From the NCBI GenBank assembly GCA_017465545.1, contig JAFTVY010000005.1, forward strand, positions 1 through 38,322: a DNA stretch of 38,322 nt. The letters are read 5' to 3'. This document shows positions 25,270-33,108 of this stretch, piece after piece. The notes below the pieces were generated by a model. The model was not told where the DNA came from, did not search any database, and saw only the letters and a list, made by a program, of their open reading frames with translations. Source of the stretch: Ruminiclostridium sp. GTDB lineage: Bacteria; Bacillota; Clostridia; Oscillospirales; Ruminococcaceae. Numbering within the stretch: position 1 is the first letter of the stretch; every line of letters starts with the position of its first letter. The position numbers and the translations under genes are program-made.

Positions 25270-26709
25270 TCATTCCGCAATTTTATTTATTACGTCGGTG
25301 GTAAGTCTTATCTTCATCGCAGGGCGTATGCCGAAGCCTTCAACGCCTACGGGGTAGCTTATTACCTTGTTTTCAGCGTAGCTGTTGCAGACAAGATAAC
25401 CCTCGTAGCCGGCGGCACCGCCGTTGTCACGTAACCACCAGTAATGATCCTCTACGCCCAAATCAAGTGAATAAGCGCCGTAAATCGTTGATTTGTTCTG
25501 TTCTACCGCCTTTTCGGTAGGCTTTGCGGCAATGCTTACGTCTGCCGTCTGCAGAAGCTCCAGCTCGTCCTTTGAGAGCAGGAATACAAGATCGTCGGTG
25601 GTAACGTCCATAGCTCCGTTATTCGTCTTTATGGGAGTGGGGACTATAGCCGTCTTTTCCTCTCTGGTAAAGCCGTTCAGAAAGCCCGCTTCCTTATCGT
25701 AGCCGTTTACCGTTTCGGGCATAGCGGCGCTTGTGGGAGGCTGATCGTTATACTGAACGTTCTCTCTGTCGGAATTGAGCCAGGTGCGGATGTTGGACAG
25801 ATGCCACTGATTACTGCCTCTGAGCTTTTTCTGTGTCATCATGGGAAGCGTGCTTATATCCTCGTTCCAGTAGTCGTCGTTTCCGATATAGTTGTATTTT
25901 CCGCTTTCTGCCGCATCGTAGCACTTCATAGTGAGAATGTTATCGGAGACTACAAAGGCAATATTGCCTTCAACTGTCAGTATGCGCCATTTTATCGGCT
26001 CATCGTTATAGGTACCGAAGGTTATGGTATCGCCCGGCTTTACCTCTTCAAGTCCGCCTACCTCTCCGGGAGGAAGGATTGTAACGCTTTCGTCCTTTGT
26101 AGTACCGTCGGTGCTTTCTGTTACAGCGGAGCTGTTTGTCGTACTTTCCTGAGAGGAAGATACACTACCATTGCTGCCATTGCCGTTTATCAGCACGATA
26201 AGCAGTATGATAAGAGCAATTATACCGATAACTGCCGCAATACAGATTGCAACGGGGAAGGGCTTTTTGCTCTTTGCGGCTGAGTCTGTTTTTGCTTCGG
26301 AGCTTGTATCCACCTTCTTTTCCTTTATCTGAAGTCCGTTAACGCCTTCAAGCAGCTTGCCGAAACCGGTGTCTGTATCGGTGTTAAGCCACTGGTGTGA
26401 CATAAGGAAGTATTCCATTGATTTTGTCAGGGCAACTTCCTCCGTTTTATAGACTATTATAGGCAGATCAAGACTTACCGCTCTTTCAATTTCTCTTAAA
26501 ACGTGGGGTGATTCGTTGGACTTTTGCGAAAGCACCAAAATAAGCGCATCACTGCCGTCTATCCCGTTCATGATCTCTTCGGCGTAGGGAAAGCCTGAAC
26601 GTATATCACGGGGTGCAAAAAAACAGCTGTGTCCGTTCTTTTCCAGATAGCTGCATATATTTTCCGAAATATCTGCATTTGCAGACGAATGGGAAATAAA
26701 TATCCTCAT
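25270..26709 (-). CDS. TIR domain - membrane helix - DUF6273 protein
   Basis: A 479-residue protein. Residues 1 to about 125 are a TIR domain: RIFISHSSANAD at 2-13, CFFAPRDI at 29-36 and GSDALILVLSQKSNESPHVLREIERA, where E73 is the candidate NADase glutamate. Residues about 152-174 are a single membrane helix. A Ser/Thr-rich linker (about 178-215) follows. Residues about 225-479 match the DUF6273 pattern (GDTITFGTYNDEPIKWRIL..., then NIRTWLNSD and GFTREEKTAIV). With no signal peptide the TIR end should be cytosolic and DUF6273 outside: a receptor-like layout. It is first of three minus-strand genes with its own promoter; GGAGAGAGG precedes the ATG. The TIR assignment is strong and the topology inferred. 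Confidence 0.85.
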   Translation of the reverse strand: MRIFISHSSANADISENICSYLEKNGHSCFFAPRDIRSGFPYAEEIMNGIDGSDALILVLSQKSNESPHVLREIERAVSLDLPIIVYKTEEVALTKSMEYFLMSHQWLNTDTDTGFGKLLEGVNGLQIKEKKVDTSSEAKTDSAAKSKKPFPVAICIAAVIGIIALIILLIVLINGNGSNGSVSSSQESTTNSSAVTESTDGTTKDESVTILPPGEVGGLEEVKPGDTITFGTYNDEPIKWRILTVEGNIAFVVSDNILTMKCYDAAESGKYNYIGNDDYWNEDISTLPMMTQKKLRGSNQWHLSNIRTWLNSDRENVQYNDQPPTSAAMPETVNGYDKEAGFLNGFTREEKTAIVPTPIKTNNGAMDVTTDDLVFLLSKDELELLQTADVSIAAKPTEKAVEQNKSTIYGAYSLDLGVEDHYWWLRDNGGAAGYEGYLVCNSYAENKVISYPVGVEGFGIRPAMKIRLTTDVINKIAE

Positions 26710-26748
26710 TTTTCCTCTCTCCTTGCCATATTTTTCTCAGATAAACTG

Positions 26749-26777
26749 ATTGTAGCACAAAAAAGCGGATTTTTCAA
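26749..26777 (-). promoter_or_regulatory. Promoter of the TIR unit
   Basis: On the minus strand TTGAAA (26772-26777) and TACAAT (26749-26754) are 17 bases apart, about 40 bases above the TIR start codon. It is divergent from the MBOAT promoter 47 bases away. Confidence 0.72.
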
Positions 26778-26824
26778 GTAAAAGAGACAAATTTCAGCTT
26801 TTGTTATTTCTTAATCGTTTTTGA

Positions 26825-26853
26825 TTGACATAAATCACAGAATATTGTATAAT
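26825..26853 (+). promoter_or_regulatory. Consensus promoter of the MBOAT-DHHW unit
   Basis: A perfect TTGACA (26825-26830) and TATAAT (26848-26853) with a 17-base spacer. The leader to the ATG at 26939 is about 80 bases and holds no obvious terminator. GAAAGGAAAAG precedes the start. Confidence 0.85.
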
Positions 26854-26938
26854 TAAACATATATGTGTTCAAGGTCACGTTATAGAAAATCAGACACTTT
26901 TTAAATATAGACGAATCCCTGAAGAAAGGAAAAGAAAA

Positions 26939-28342
26939 ATGATTTTTGTAGATTTATTCTTCCTATACGTATTTATGGCGGCGTGCTTTATCGCCTATTT
27001 TGTAAGCAGGAAAACCGTTTACCGCAACTGGGTACTGATAGTCTTTTCGCTCATCTTCTATGCCTGGGGCGAGCCGGTATGGGTATTTCTTCTGCTTGGA
27101 AGCGTCGGTATAAACTTCGGTGCCGGACTGCTTATAGAAAAATGGCGTGATACCAAAAAAGCCACTATAGCGATGGCGGTGGCGGTTATCTTTGATATAT
27201 GCGTTTTACTGTTCTTCAAGTACACGGGCTTCTTTGTGGAAAACTTCAATGCAATAAGTCCCGTTGATCTTCCTGTGCCGAAAATAGTAATGCCTATCGG
27301 TATCAGCTTCTTCACCTTCCAGATACTGTCCTACGTAATAGACTGCTACTGGGGTACTATCAAGGTTCAGAGAAGCTTCCCCAAGCTTCTTATGTACATC
27401 TCTATGTTCCCTCAGCTTGTGGCAGGTCCTATTGTACGTTACAGCGTTATTGAAAAGGAGATCGACGACAGAAAGATAACTATGTCCGATATCAGCGACG
27501 GTATTACAAGAATCTGCGTCGGACTTGGCAAAAAGGTTATTCTTGCAAATAATTTAAGCGTTATCGTTGACAGCTTCTTCAAGAACGGCAATCTCGGTGA
27601 GCTGTCGGTACTTGGTACCTGGTACACGGTTATAGTCTATGCTATGCAGGTATACTTCGATTTCTCAGGCTACTCCGATATTGCCATAGGTATAGGCAGA
27701 ATATTCGGTTTCCACTTTGACGAAAACTTCAATTATCCCTTTATCAGTAAGAATATAACGGAATTCTGGCAGAGATGGCACATCTCTCTCGGTACCTTCT
27801 TCCGTGACTACGTGCTGTATCTTCCTATCTTCGGTAAGAGAAGAAAGTACCTCAACTTATTCCTCGTATGGTTCTGCACGGGCTTCTGGCACGGAGCAAG
27901 CTGGAACTATATAATCTGGGGACTTTACTTCGGCGTGTTCATTCTTATAGAAAGAATGATAGGCGCAAAGAGACTGAAGAAGATTCCTCTTGTGATAACA
28001 CATATCTACAGCAAGCTTGTAATAATCGTCGGCTTCGGTATCTTCTACTTTGTTGACTTCGGCAAGCTTACAACCTTCCTCGGAAATCTTATAGGTCTTA
28101 ACGGCAACTCTCTTACAGATAAGATCTCCTTACAGAGCATGACGGCAAATCTCTGGCTGTTCATTGCCTGCATCATATTCTGTCTGCCCGTAATTCCTTT
28201 TATCAAAAAGAAAATGGAAGAAGCAAAGCTTGCGGTACTTTTCGGTGCGGGACAGACGGTATTCAACGTGGCGGCATTCGTTATGAGCAGTATATTACTT
28301 GTAAACGCCACCAACAACCCCTTCATTTATTGGCAGTTCTGA
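26939..28342 (+). CDS. MBOAT-family membrane O-acyltransferase (AlgI/DltB-like)
   Basis: A 467-residue polytopic protein with about ten to twelve membrane segments. Family motifs are FFTFQILSYVIDCYWG at 124-139, FPQLVAGPIVRY at 157-168, YFDFSGYSDIAIG at 239-251, and RWHISLGTFFRDYVLYLP (279-296), followed by WFCTGFWHGASWNYIIWG (311-328) with the catalytic His at 318. It probably passes an acetyl group across the membrane to a surface polysaccharide or other cell-wall polymer, as AlgI and PatA do. The downstream DHHW protein, 16 bases away, would be the extracytoplasmic partner. A teichoic-acid D-alanyl role (DltB) is unlikely because no dltA, dltC or dltD is nearby. Confidence 0.9.
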   Translation: MIFVDLFFLYVFMAACFIAYFVSRKTVYRNWVLIVFSLIFYAWGEPVWVFLLLGSVGINFGAGLLIEKWRDTKKATIAMAVAVIFDICVLLFFKYTGFFVENFNAISPVDLPVPKIVMPIGISFFTFQILSYVIDCYWGTIKVQRSFPKLLMYISMFPQLVAGPIVRYSVIEKEIDDRKITMSDISDGITRICVGLGKKVILANNLSVIVDSFFKNGNLGELSVLGTWYTVIVYAMQVYFDFSGYSDIAIGIGRIFGFHFDENFNYPFISKNITEFWQRWHISLGTFFRDYVLYLPIFGKRRKYLNLFLVWFCTGFWHGASWNYIIWGLYFGVFILIERMIGAKRLKKIPLVITHIYSKLVIIVGFGIFYFVDFGKLTTFLGNLIGLNGNSLTDKISLQSMTANLWLFIACIIFCLPVIPFIKKKMEEAKLAVLFGAGQTVFNVAAFVMSSILLVNATNNPFIYWQF

Positions 28343-28358
28343 GGAAAGGAGAGCAATC

Positions 28359-29978
28359 ATGGCTGAAAATAATAAAAACAAAAGCGCAGAGCTTGAAGAG
28401 ATAGAAAAGATATACAGGGAAAAGCAGAAGGAAAATCAGTCCGAAAAGAAGGAAAAGACCATAAAGGTTTCTGCTTCAGGCGGTGATGCTCCCTGCGGCA
28501 GAAGAGAGGATGGAAAAAAGAAGAAGGGAAAGCCTTCGGTAAAAAATCCTCAGCCGGATAAGGATTCTCCTGAGCAGAAGCTTATACAGAAAATAAATAT
28601 CGGTGTGTGCGGCAGTATCTTCGCAATACTTGTGGTATGCCTTCTTGTACTGCCCAGACCTACTATATCCGAGTCGGAAAAAAGACCTCTTGCAAAATTT
28701 CCCCAGTTCAGCTGGGGAGATTACTGGAGCGGTAAATTTACAGAGGATATAAGCAATTTCTTCAACGATACGGTACCTATGAGAGACGATCTGAAGCAGT
28801 TCGGTGCCTCCTTCCGCAGTCTGTTTGGCTTCTCCCTTGACGGTGTTACTATCGTCGGAGACGTAAATAAGGTAGAAAGCGGTGCAAGTCAGACCGAGGT
28901 CACAACCCAGTCTACAAAGCCTATCGTGATAGTTACTCCGCCACCTGCTACAAGTGACGAGAGTGCGCCCGCTCCCGAAAGCTCCGATAGTACGGATAAC
29001 AGCTCATCAGGTGAAACAAGCGCTCCTGCACCCGAAGAAACAAAGCCGGTAGGCAGCTTTATGACTCCCACCGATCCGAATGCCGAGGTGCTTTACAGAG
29101 AAGGTAATCAGATAGTATACAACAGTCTGGGTACCCTTTATGCAGGCGTGTTATATAACGGTAACAGAGATTATTCAAGAGAATATGCGGCGGCAATGAA
29201 TTCGCTGGCGGCACAGCTGCCTCACATGAATATCTACAGCATGACTGCTCTTACACAGAATACCTTCTTCACTCCCGTGGAGCTGAACGAGGTCACCTAT
29301 TCCGAGCAGGCGGACGCCACCTTCCTGAAAAATCAGCTGGATAAGAGTATAAAGGTAATAGACACCCTTAACGTTCTTGCACCCCATGCGGGCGAAAGTA
29401 TATTCTTCCTTCGTGACTGCCATTGGCAGCAGCTTGGCGCATATTACGCCGCAGAGGAGCTGGCAAGACTTGCCGAAGTCCCCTTTGCACCTCTTGACAG
29501 CTACAGAAAGGAAGAAGAGGACTGCCTTGGTTCCGTTTATCTGAACACCCAGTACGACGGGCTGATGTATGAGGGAGAGATATTCACCTACTACGTACCC
29601 CAGAACGATTATTACGTGGATTATTACGACGCGGATATGGAATTTCAGTTTGACTATCCGCTGATGCCCGAAAGCGACTACAGAGCAAGCTCCTTCTACA
29701 GCCTGTTTATGGTTGCCGACAGCTATATCAAGCATATCAGAACAGACGTGGATAACGACAGAATACTCGTTGTGCTGAAGGATGATTATCCCAGTGCAAT
29801 GATACCCTGCCTTACCTCGTCCTTTGAGGAGATTTACGTAATTGACGTAAGATACTGCAACTTCAACGTTATCAACTTCTGCATTGAAAAGGGAGCTACC
29901 GACGTATTTGTCGGTATGACCACAGAAAGCGCTCTGTCCGACGTGGGAGCGTATCTTCCCTATATAATGAGTATATAA
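28359..29978 (+). CDS. DHHW/AlgX-like extracytoplasmic partner of the MBOAT protein
   Basis: A 539-residue protein with a charged, Lys-rich cytosolic N-terminus (1-76), one membrane helix at about 80-99, then an extracytoplasmic SGNH-like domain. ISESEKRPLAKFPQFSWGDYWSGKFTEDISNFFNDTVPMRD (103-143) is the usual opening of DHHW-family proteins. The name-giving motif is present as DCHW at 353-356, with Cys replacing the first His. A Ser/Thr/Pro-rich insert (about 176-232) interrupts the domain. Such proteins usually pair with MBOAT enzymes to O-acetylate extracellular polymers. GAGGAAAGGAGAG precedes the ATG. The unit ends in a strong bidirectional terminator. Confidence 0.82.
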   Translation: MAENNKNKSAELEEIEKIYREKQKENQSEKKEKTIKVSASGGDAPCGRREDGKKKKGKPSVKNPQPDKDSPEQKLIQKINIGVCGSIFAILVVCLLVLPRPTISESEKRPLAKFPQFSWGDYWSGKFTEDISNFFNDTVPMRDDLKQFGASFRSLFGFSLDGVTIVGDVNKVESGASQTEVTTQSTKPIVIVTPPPATSDESAPAPESSDSTDNSSSGETSAPAPEETKPVGSFMTPTDPNAEVLYREGNQIVYNSLGTLYAGVLYNGNRDYSREYAAAMNSLAAQLPHMNIYSMTALTQNTFFTPVELNEVTYSEQADATFLKNQLDKSIKVIDTLNVLAPHAGESIFFLRDCHWQQLGAYYAAEELARLAEVPFAPLDSYRKEEEDCLGSVYLNTQYDGLMYEGEIFTYYVPQNDYYVDYYDADMEFQFDYPLMPESDYRASSFYSLFMVADSYIKHIRTDVDNDRILVVLKDDYPSAMIPCLTSSFEEIYVIDVRYCNFNVINFCIEKGATDVFVGMTTESALSDVGAYLPYIMSI

Positions 29979-29984
29979 AAACTG

Positions 29985-30008
29985 ACGGAGAGCCGAAAGG
30001 CTCTCCGT
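29985..30008. terminator. Bidirectional terminator between the DHHW gene and dpaB
   Basis: A perfect 10-bp stem ACGGAGAGCC/GGCTCTCCGT (29985-29994 with 29999-30008) with a GAAA loop. T follows on the plus strand, and T-rich sequence on the minus strand. Confidence 0.88.
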
Positions 30009-30011
30009 TTT

Positions 30012-30596
30012 CTATATCAGCACCGGCTGGAGCTGTCTGCCGTCCAGCGCCATCTCTATGGCGGCGGGGATAAGCGAAAAATCAGCAACCATAGAGCTTT
30101 GCTTTTTCACGTAATCGTCCTGCCCGAAGGGAACGAAAAAGTAATTCTTATAATTCATAAGCGACGCTATATTCTTATATGCACCTGCAAGTGCGTCGTT
30201 GGTGGCAGGTGCGATAACTACGGGCTTTCCCGCTCTCAAATGGCTTTTAACGGCAAGGCATACGGGAGTATCTATAATGCTCATAGCAAGCTTTGCCATA
30301 GTATTTCCCGTGCAGGGGGCCACCAGCATTATATCGGTCATATCGGCAGGACCTATTGGCTCGGCGTCAGCTATGGTACAGATTATTTTCTTTTTGGTTA
30401 TTTCTTCTATCCTTGCCCTGAATTCCTCCGCCTTTCCGAAGCGGGTATCGGTGGTAAAAGCGTTGTAGGACATAACGGGAATTATCTCACAGCCTCTTTC
30501 CTTAAGATTTTCCATTATGGAAAGAGCCTTTTCAAAGGTGCAGAAGGAACCGGTTATTGCAAAGCCTACCCTCAGCTTGTCAAAGTATTCTCTCAT
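30012..30596 (-). CDS. dpaB: Dipicolinate synthase subunit B
   Basis: A 194-residue flavoprotein-type subunit (spoVFB). With DpaA it makes dipicolinic acid from dihydroxytetrahydrodipicolinate in the mother cell during sporulation. Family features are VGFAITGSFCTFEKAL at 9-24, DIMLVAPCTGNTMAKLA near 88-104 and the closing KPVVIAPATNDALAG. The start lies one base after the dpaA stop (TGA-T-ATG), so the two are coupled. It is direct evidence for endospore formation. Confidence 0.93.
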   Translation of the reverse strand: MREYFDKLRVGFAITGSFCTFEKALSIMENLKERGCEIIPVMSYNAFTTDTRFGKAEEFRARIEEITKKKIICTIADAEPIGPADMTDIMLVAPCTGNTMAKLAMSIIDTPVCLAVKSHLRAGKPVVIAPATNDALAGAYKNIASLMNYKNYFFVPFGQDDYVKKQSSMVADFSLIPAAIEMALDGRQLQPVLI

Positions 30597-30597
30597 A

Positions 30598-31437
30598 TCA
30601 TATTACCCCTGTATATTCGTCAAGTATTCCGATGATTGATTCTGCTATTATTTCTCCTGCAGTTTCGGGAGCGGTTCTTGATGGAAGACCACTACCGTTC
30701 ACGAAGGTTATGCCGTACCTTGCAAGAAGTCCGCTGTCTGCACCCGGTACCGACGCAAGCTCTATATACACCGCCTTTCTGCTGATTTCAGCTACCGCCT
30801 TTTCGTCAAAGACGGGATGTGGCACGGTATTGTATATAAGCAACTGGTTGCCGGCTATTGCAGAAAGCCGTGAAAAATCCACGGCACGGCATCCGTTTAT
30901 TTCAGCCAGCACTCTTTTTTCTTCTCTTCTTGCGGCAACGGTGACGACTGCTCCCATTGATACAAGATACCTTGCAAGAAGGGAGGCTATCCTACCGTAG
31001 CCGGTAATAAGTATATTCATACCTCTGATAGTCTTATCCGTCGAATTTATGCCGAGCGCCAGCGCACCTTCGGCGGAAGGGACTGCGTTCTTTAAAATTA
31101 CGGTCTCGTTTTTATAATAATCCCTGCAGGCTATATTCCTTTCTTCGCATATATCGTACAGCACGGGCGGTATCATACCGCCGAGTATTATACCGTTTTC
31201 GGCTACGACCGTAGTAAGCAGTTCAAAGGGTATCTTTTCAACCGACAGCGGAATATTTACGTTCTTTTTATCGGTACTGCAGGGAATTCCGAGTATCACG
31301 GCGTTGTATCGCTTTGTAGTGCCGCTGAATATCCGTCGGCAATTGTCTGCGCACAGCTCTGTTCTGTGATTTTTATTCAGTCGGTCAGCAACGTACTGCA
31401 GTCTTTTGTCACCGCCGAGTATAAGTATATCAGCCAT
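30598..31437 (-). CDS. dpaA: Dipicolinate synthase subunit A
   Basis: A 279-residue NAD(P)-binding subunit (spoVFA). The N-terminal part begins ILILGGDKRLQYVADRL. The Rossmann loop is ITGYGRIASLLARYL at 144-158, followed by AARREEKR; the C-terminus has VNGSGLPSRTAPETAGEI. The length is slightly below that of the Bacillus protein. The ATG of MADILIL has AAGGA only one base upstream. A better ribosome site (AAAGGAG, 31452-31458) instead serves an ATG at 31447 that encodes a five-residue out-of-frame peptide ending inside the dpaA start. A sigma-K-like promoter lies upstream. Confidence 0.92.
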   Translation of the reverse strand: MADILILGGDKRLQYVADRLNKNHRTELCADNCRRIFSGTTKRYNAVILGIPCSTDKKNVNIPLSVEKIPFELLTTVVAENGIILGGMIPPVLYDICEERNIACRDYYKNETVILKNAVPSAEGALALGINSTDKTIRGMNILITGYGRIASLLARYLVSMGAVVTVAARREEKRVLAEINGCRAVDFSRLSAIAGNQLLIYNTVPHPVFDEKAVAEISRKAVYIELASVPGADSGLLARYGITFVNGSGLPSRTAPETAGEIIAESIIGILDEYTGVI

Positions 31438-31468
31438 ATCCTTGCATTTTGCTCCTTTGCTTTTTTTC

Positions 31469-31496
31469 TACTATATGATTTTCATATATTTTTTGT
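31469..31496 (-). promoter_or_regulatory. Sigma-K-like (mother-cell) promoter of dpaA-dpaB
   Basis: On the minus strand AC (31495-31496, in ATCACAA), a 17-base spacer and CATATAGTA (31469-31477) match the sigma-K pattern of AC at -35 and CATAnnnTA at -10. In Bacillus subtilis the spoVF operon is under sigma-K. There is no competing sigma-A box in the gap on this strand. Confidence 0.6.
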
Positions 31497-31525
31497 GATA
31501 AACTTCAAAAATTTGCCGTAAAGCC

Positions 31526-31554
31526 TTGTATTTTTATTTAAAATGTGATATTAT
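31526..31554 (+). promoter_or_regulatory. Promoter of the H1-like/SCP2-galU-cheW unit
   Basis: TTGTAT (31526-31531), a 17-base spacer and TATTAT (31549-31554) with an upstream TG (extended -10). The ATG at 31632 follows AGAAAGGA. Confidence 0.6.
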
Positions 31555-31631
31555 ATACTATGTGAAGTTATATTTTCCGTAAAATCTGTGTAACAGATAT
31601 AATTTTATGTGAAGTCAGAAAGGATAATACC

Positions 31632-32165
31632 ATGGCTGCAAAAAAGACAACAAAAACAGAAGCAATCGTTACTGCACCCGAGAAGGAAGTAAAGGCTGAG
31701 GCAGTAAAGAAGCCTGCTGAAAAGAAGACTACAACAAAGGCTGCTGCAAAGAAGCCTGCCGCAAAGAAGACAGCGGCAAAGAAAACTGCTGAAAAGAAGA
31801 CAGCGGCAAAGAAACCCGCTACAAAGAAGAACGTCAAGAAACAGCCTGACATCGTTGCACTTGCCGATATGTTAAGAAAGGCGGTAGCAGGTAAGGACGT
31901 TTCTGCGATAAACGAAAAGATTGCAGTACAGATAAAGGTTTACGGCGAATACGAAAACTATATGTATATCCTTATCGACAACGGCACAGTATCTGTAGAG
32001 CCCTACGGCTACCTTGACAACGATATTCATATCGATATGCCCATTGAAGACGTTCTTAGCGTTATCAAGGGTAAGTATGATTTCAAGGCAAAGGCGCTCA
32101 CAGGCGACTTCTACGCTTTAGGCAGTCTTACAAAGATGCTCAAGGTGAAGGAAGCATTATTTTAA
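31632..32165 (+). CDS. Histone-H1-like basic tail fused to an SCP2-like domain
   Basis: A 177-residue protein in two parts. Residues 1 to about 71 are a Lys/Ala/Thr/Pro tail of AAKK-type repeats (AAKKPAAKKTAAKKTAEKKT), like bacterial histone H1-like proteins, which bind DNA through such tails. Residues about 73-177 form a folded domain (ADMLRKAVAG..., IQIKVYGEYENYMYILIDNGTVS, HIDMPIEDVLSVIKGKYDFKAKALTGDFYALGSLTKMLKV). The closing G-K-x(6,8)-L-TG-D/K-...G pattern resembles SCP2 sterol-carrier domains, which bind lipids. It is first in a plus-strand unit with galU 31 bases behind it. Function unknown. Low-complexity tails can also arise in non-DNA-binding proteins. Confidence 0.65.
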   Translation: MAAKKTTKTEAIVTAPEKEVKAEAVKKPAEKKTTTKAAAKKPAAKKTAAKKTAEKKTAAKKPATKKNVKKQPDIVALADMLRKAVAGKDVSAINEKIAVQIKVYGEYENYMYILIDNGTVSVEPYGYLDNDIHIDMPIEDVLSVIKGKYDFKAKALTGDFYALGSLTKMLKVKEALF

Positions 32166-32196
32166 TCAGAAATAAAAAGAAAAGGAAACAAGACAA

Positions 32197-33066
32197 ATGG
32201 CAAAGGTAACAAAAGCAGTTATTCTTGCGGCAGGCTACGGCACCCGTGTTCTCCCTGCAAGCAAGGCTATCCCCAAGGAGATGCTCAACATCGTTGACAA
32301 GCCTGCAATTCAGTACAGCGTTGAAGAAGCGCTGAAGTCAGGCATCACAGATATACTCATCGTTTTATCAAGAGGTAAGCAGGACATCGAGGATCACTTC
32401 GACCGCAAGCCTGACCTCGAATTACAGCTCAAGAACAGCGGCAAGGAAGAAGCATATCAGGTTGTATGCGAGATTGCCGAAATGGGTAAGAGAATTACCT
32501 ACATCCGTCAGCAGACACAGAACGGCACAGGTGGTGCGGTTATGTATGCAAAGCAGTTTGTAGGTGACGATCCCTTCGTTGTAATCTACGGCGACGACGT
32601 TATTATCGGCGAGGATCCCTGCACAGCACAGTGCTGTCGTGCTTATGAAAAGTACGGCAAGGCAGTAGTATGCATGAAGGAAGTACCCTTCGAGCTCGTA
32701 CTGAAATACTGCACACTTGACGTAAAGCATGCTGAGGGCAACGATTATTATATTTCAAATATGATAGAAAAGCCGAAGCCTGAAGAGGTTATCTCAAACT
32801 ACGCTATTCTCGGCAGATGCGTTCTGCCTGCAAAGATATTTGATATTCTTGAGACACTTCCCACAGGTGCAGGCGGCGAATATCAGCTCACCGACGCTAT
32901 GAAGCAGCTTGCCGTTACAGAGGGAATGATAGGCGTTGACTTTACGGGTACACGTTACGATATGGGCAACAAGCTTGGTATTATGAAGGCTTGTGTAGAA
33001 GTAGCCTTAAAGCATCCCGAAATAGGCGAAGGCTTCAAAGAATATTTAAAGACACTTGAAATCTAA
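32197..33066 (+). CDS. galU: UTP-glucose-1-phosphate uridylyltransferase
   Basis: A 289-residue enzyme making UDP-glucose from UTP and glucose-1-phosphate for surface polysaccharide and glycolipid synthesis. The nucleotide-binding signature AAGYGTRVLPASKAIPKEML is at 11-30. Further motifs are QTQNGTGGAVMYAK near 106-119, FVVIYGDDV near 127-135 and the sugar-site stretch ending in YDMGNKLG near 262-269. Length normal. AAAAGGAAAC precedes the ATG. It lies between the SCP2-like gene and the CheW gene. Confidence 0.95.
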   Translation: MAKVTKAVILAAGYGTRVLPASKAIPKEMLNIVDKPAIQYSVEEALKSGITDILIVLSRGKQDIEDHFDRKPDLELQLKNSGKEEAYQVVCEIAEMGKRITYIRQQTQNGTGGAVMYAKQFVGDDPFVVIYGDDVIIGEDPCTAQCCRAYEKYGKAVVCMKEVPFELVLKYCTLDVKHAEGNDYYISNMIEKPKPEEVISNYAILGRCVLPAKIFDILETLPTGAGGEYQLTDAMKQLAVTEGMIGVDFTGTRYDMGNKLGIMKACVEVALKHPEIGEGFKEYLKTLEI

Positions 33067-33108
33067 TTATTTATATAATCAAAAGGGTACACTCAGGAGG
33101 GTTAAACA

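Noticed and set aside
26939-28342. DltB for D-alanylation of teichoic acids
   Set aside because: No dltA, dltC or dltD is adjacent. The DHHW partner points to polysaccharide O-acetylation.
31568-31852. A minus-strand Phe/Ala-rich frame resembling a membrane peptide
   Set aside because: It is the antisense image of the AAKK tail; no ribosome site.
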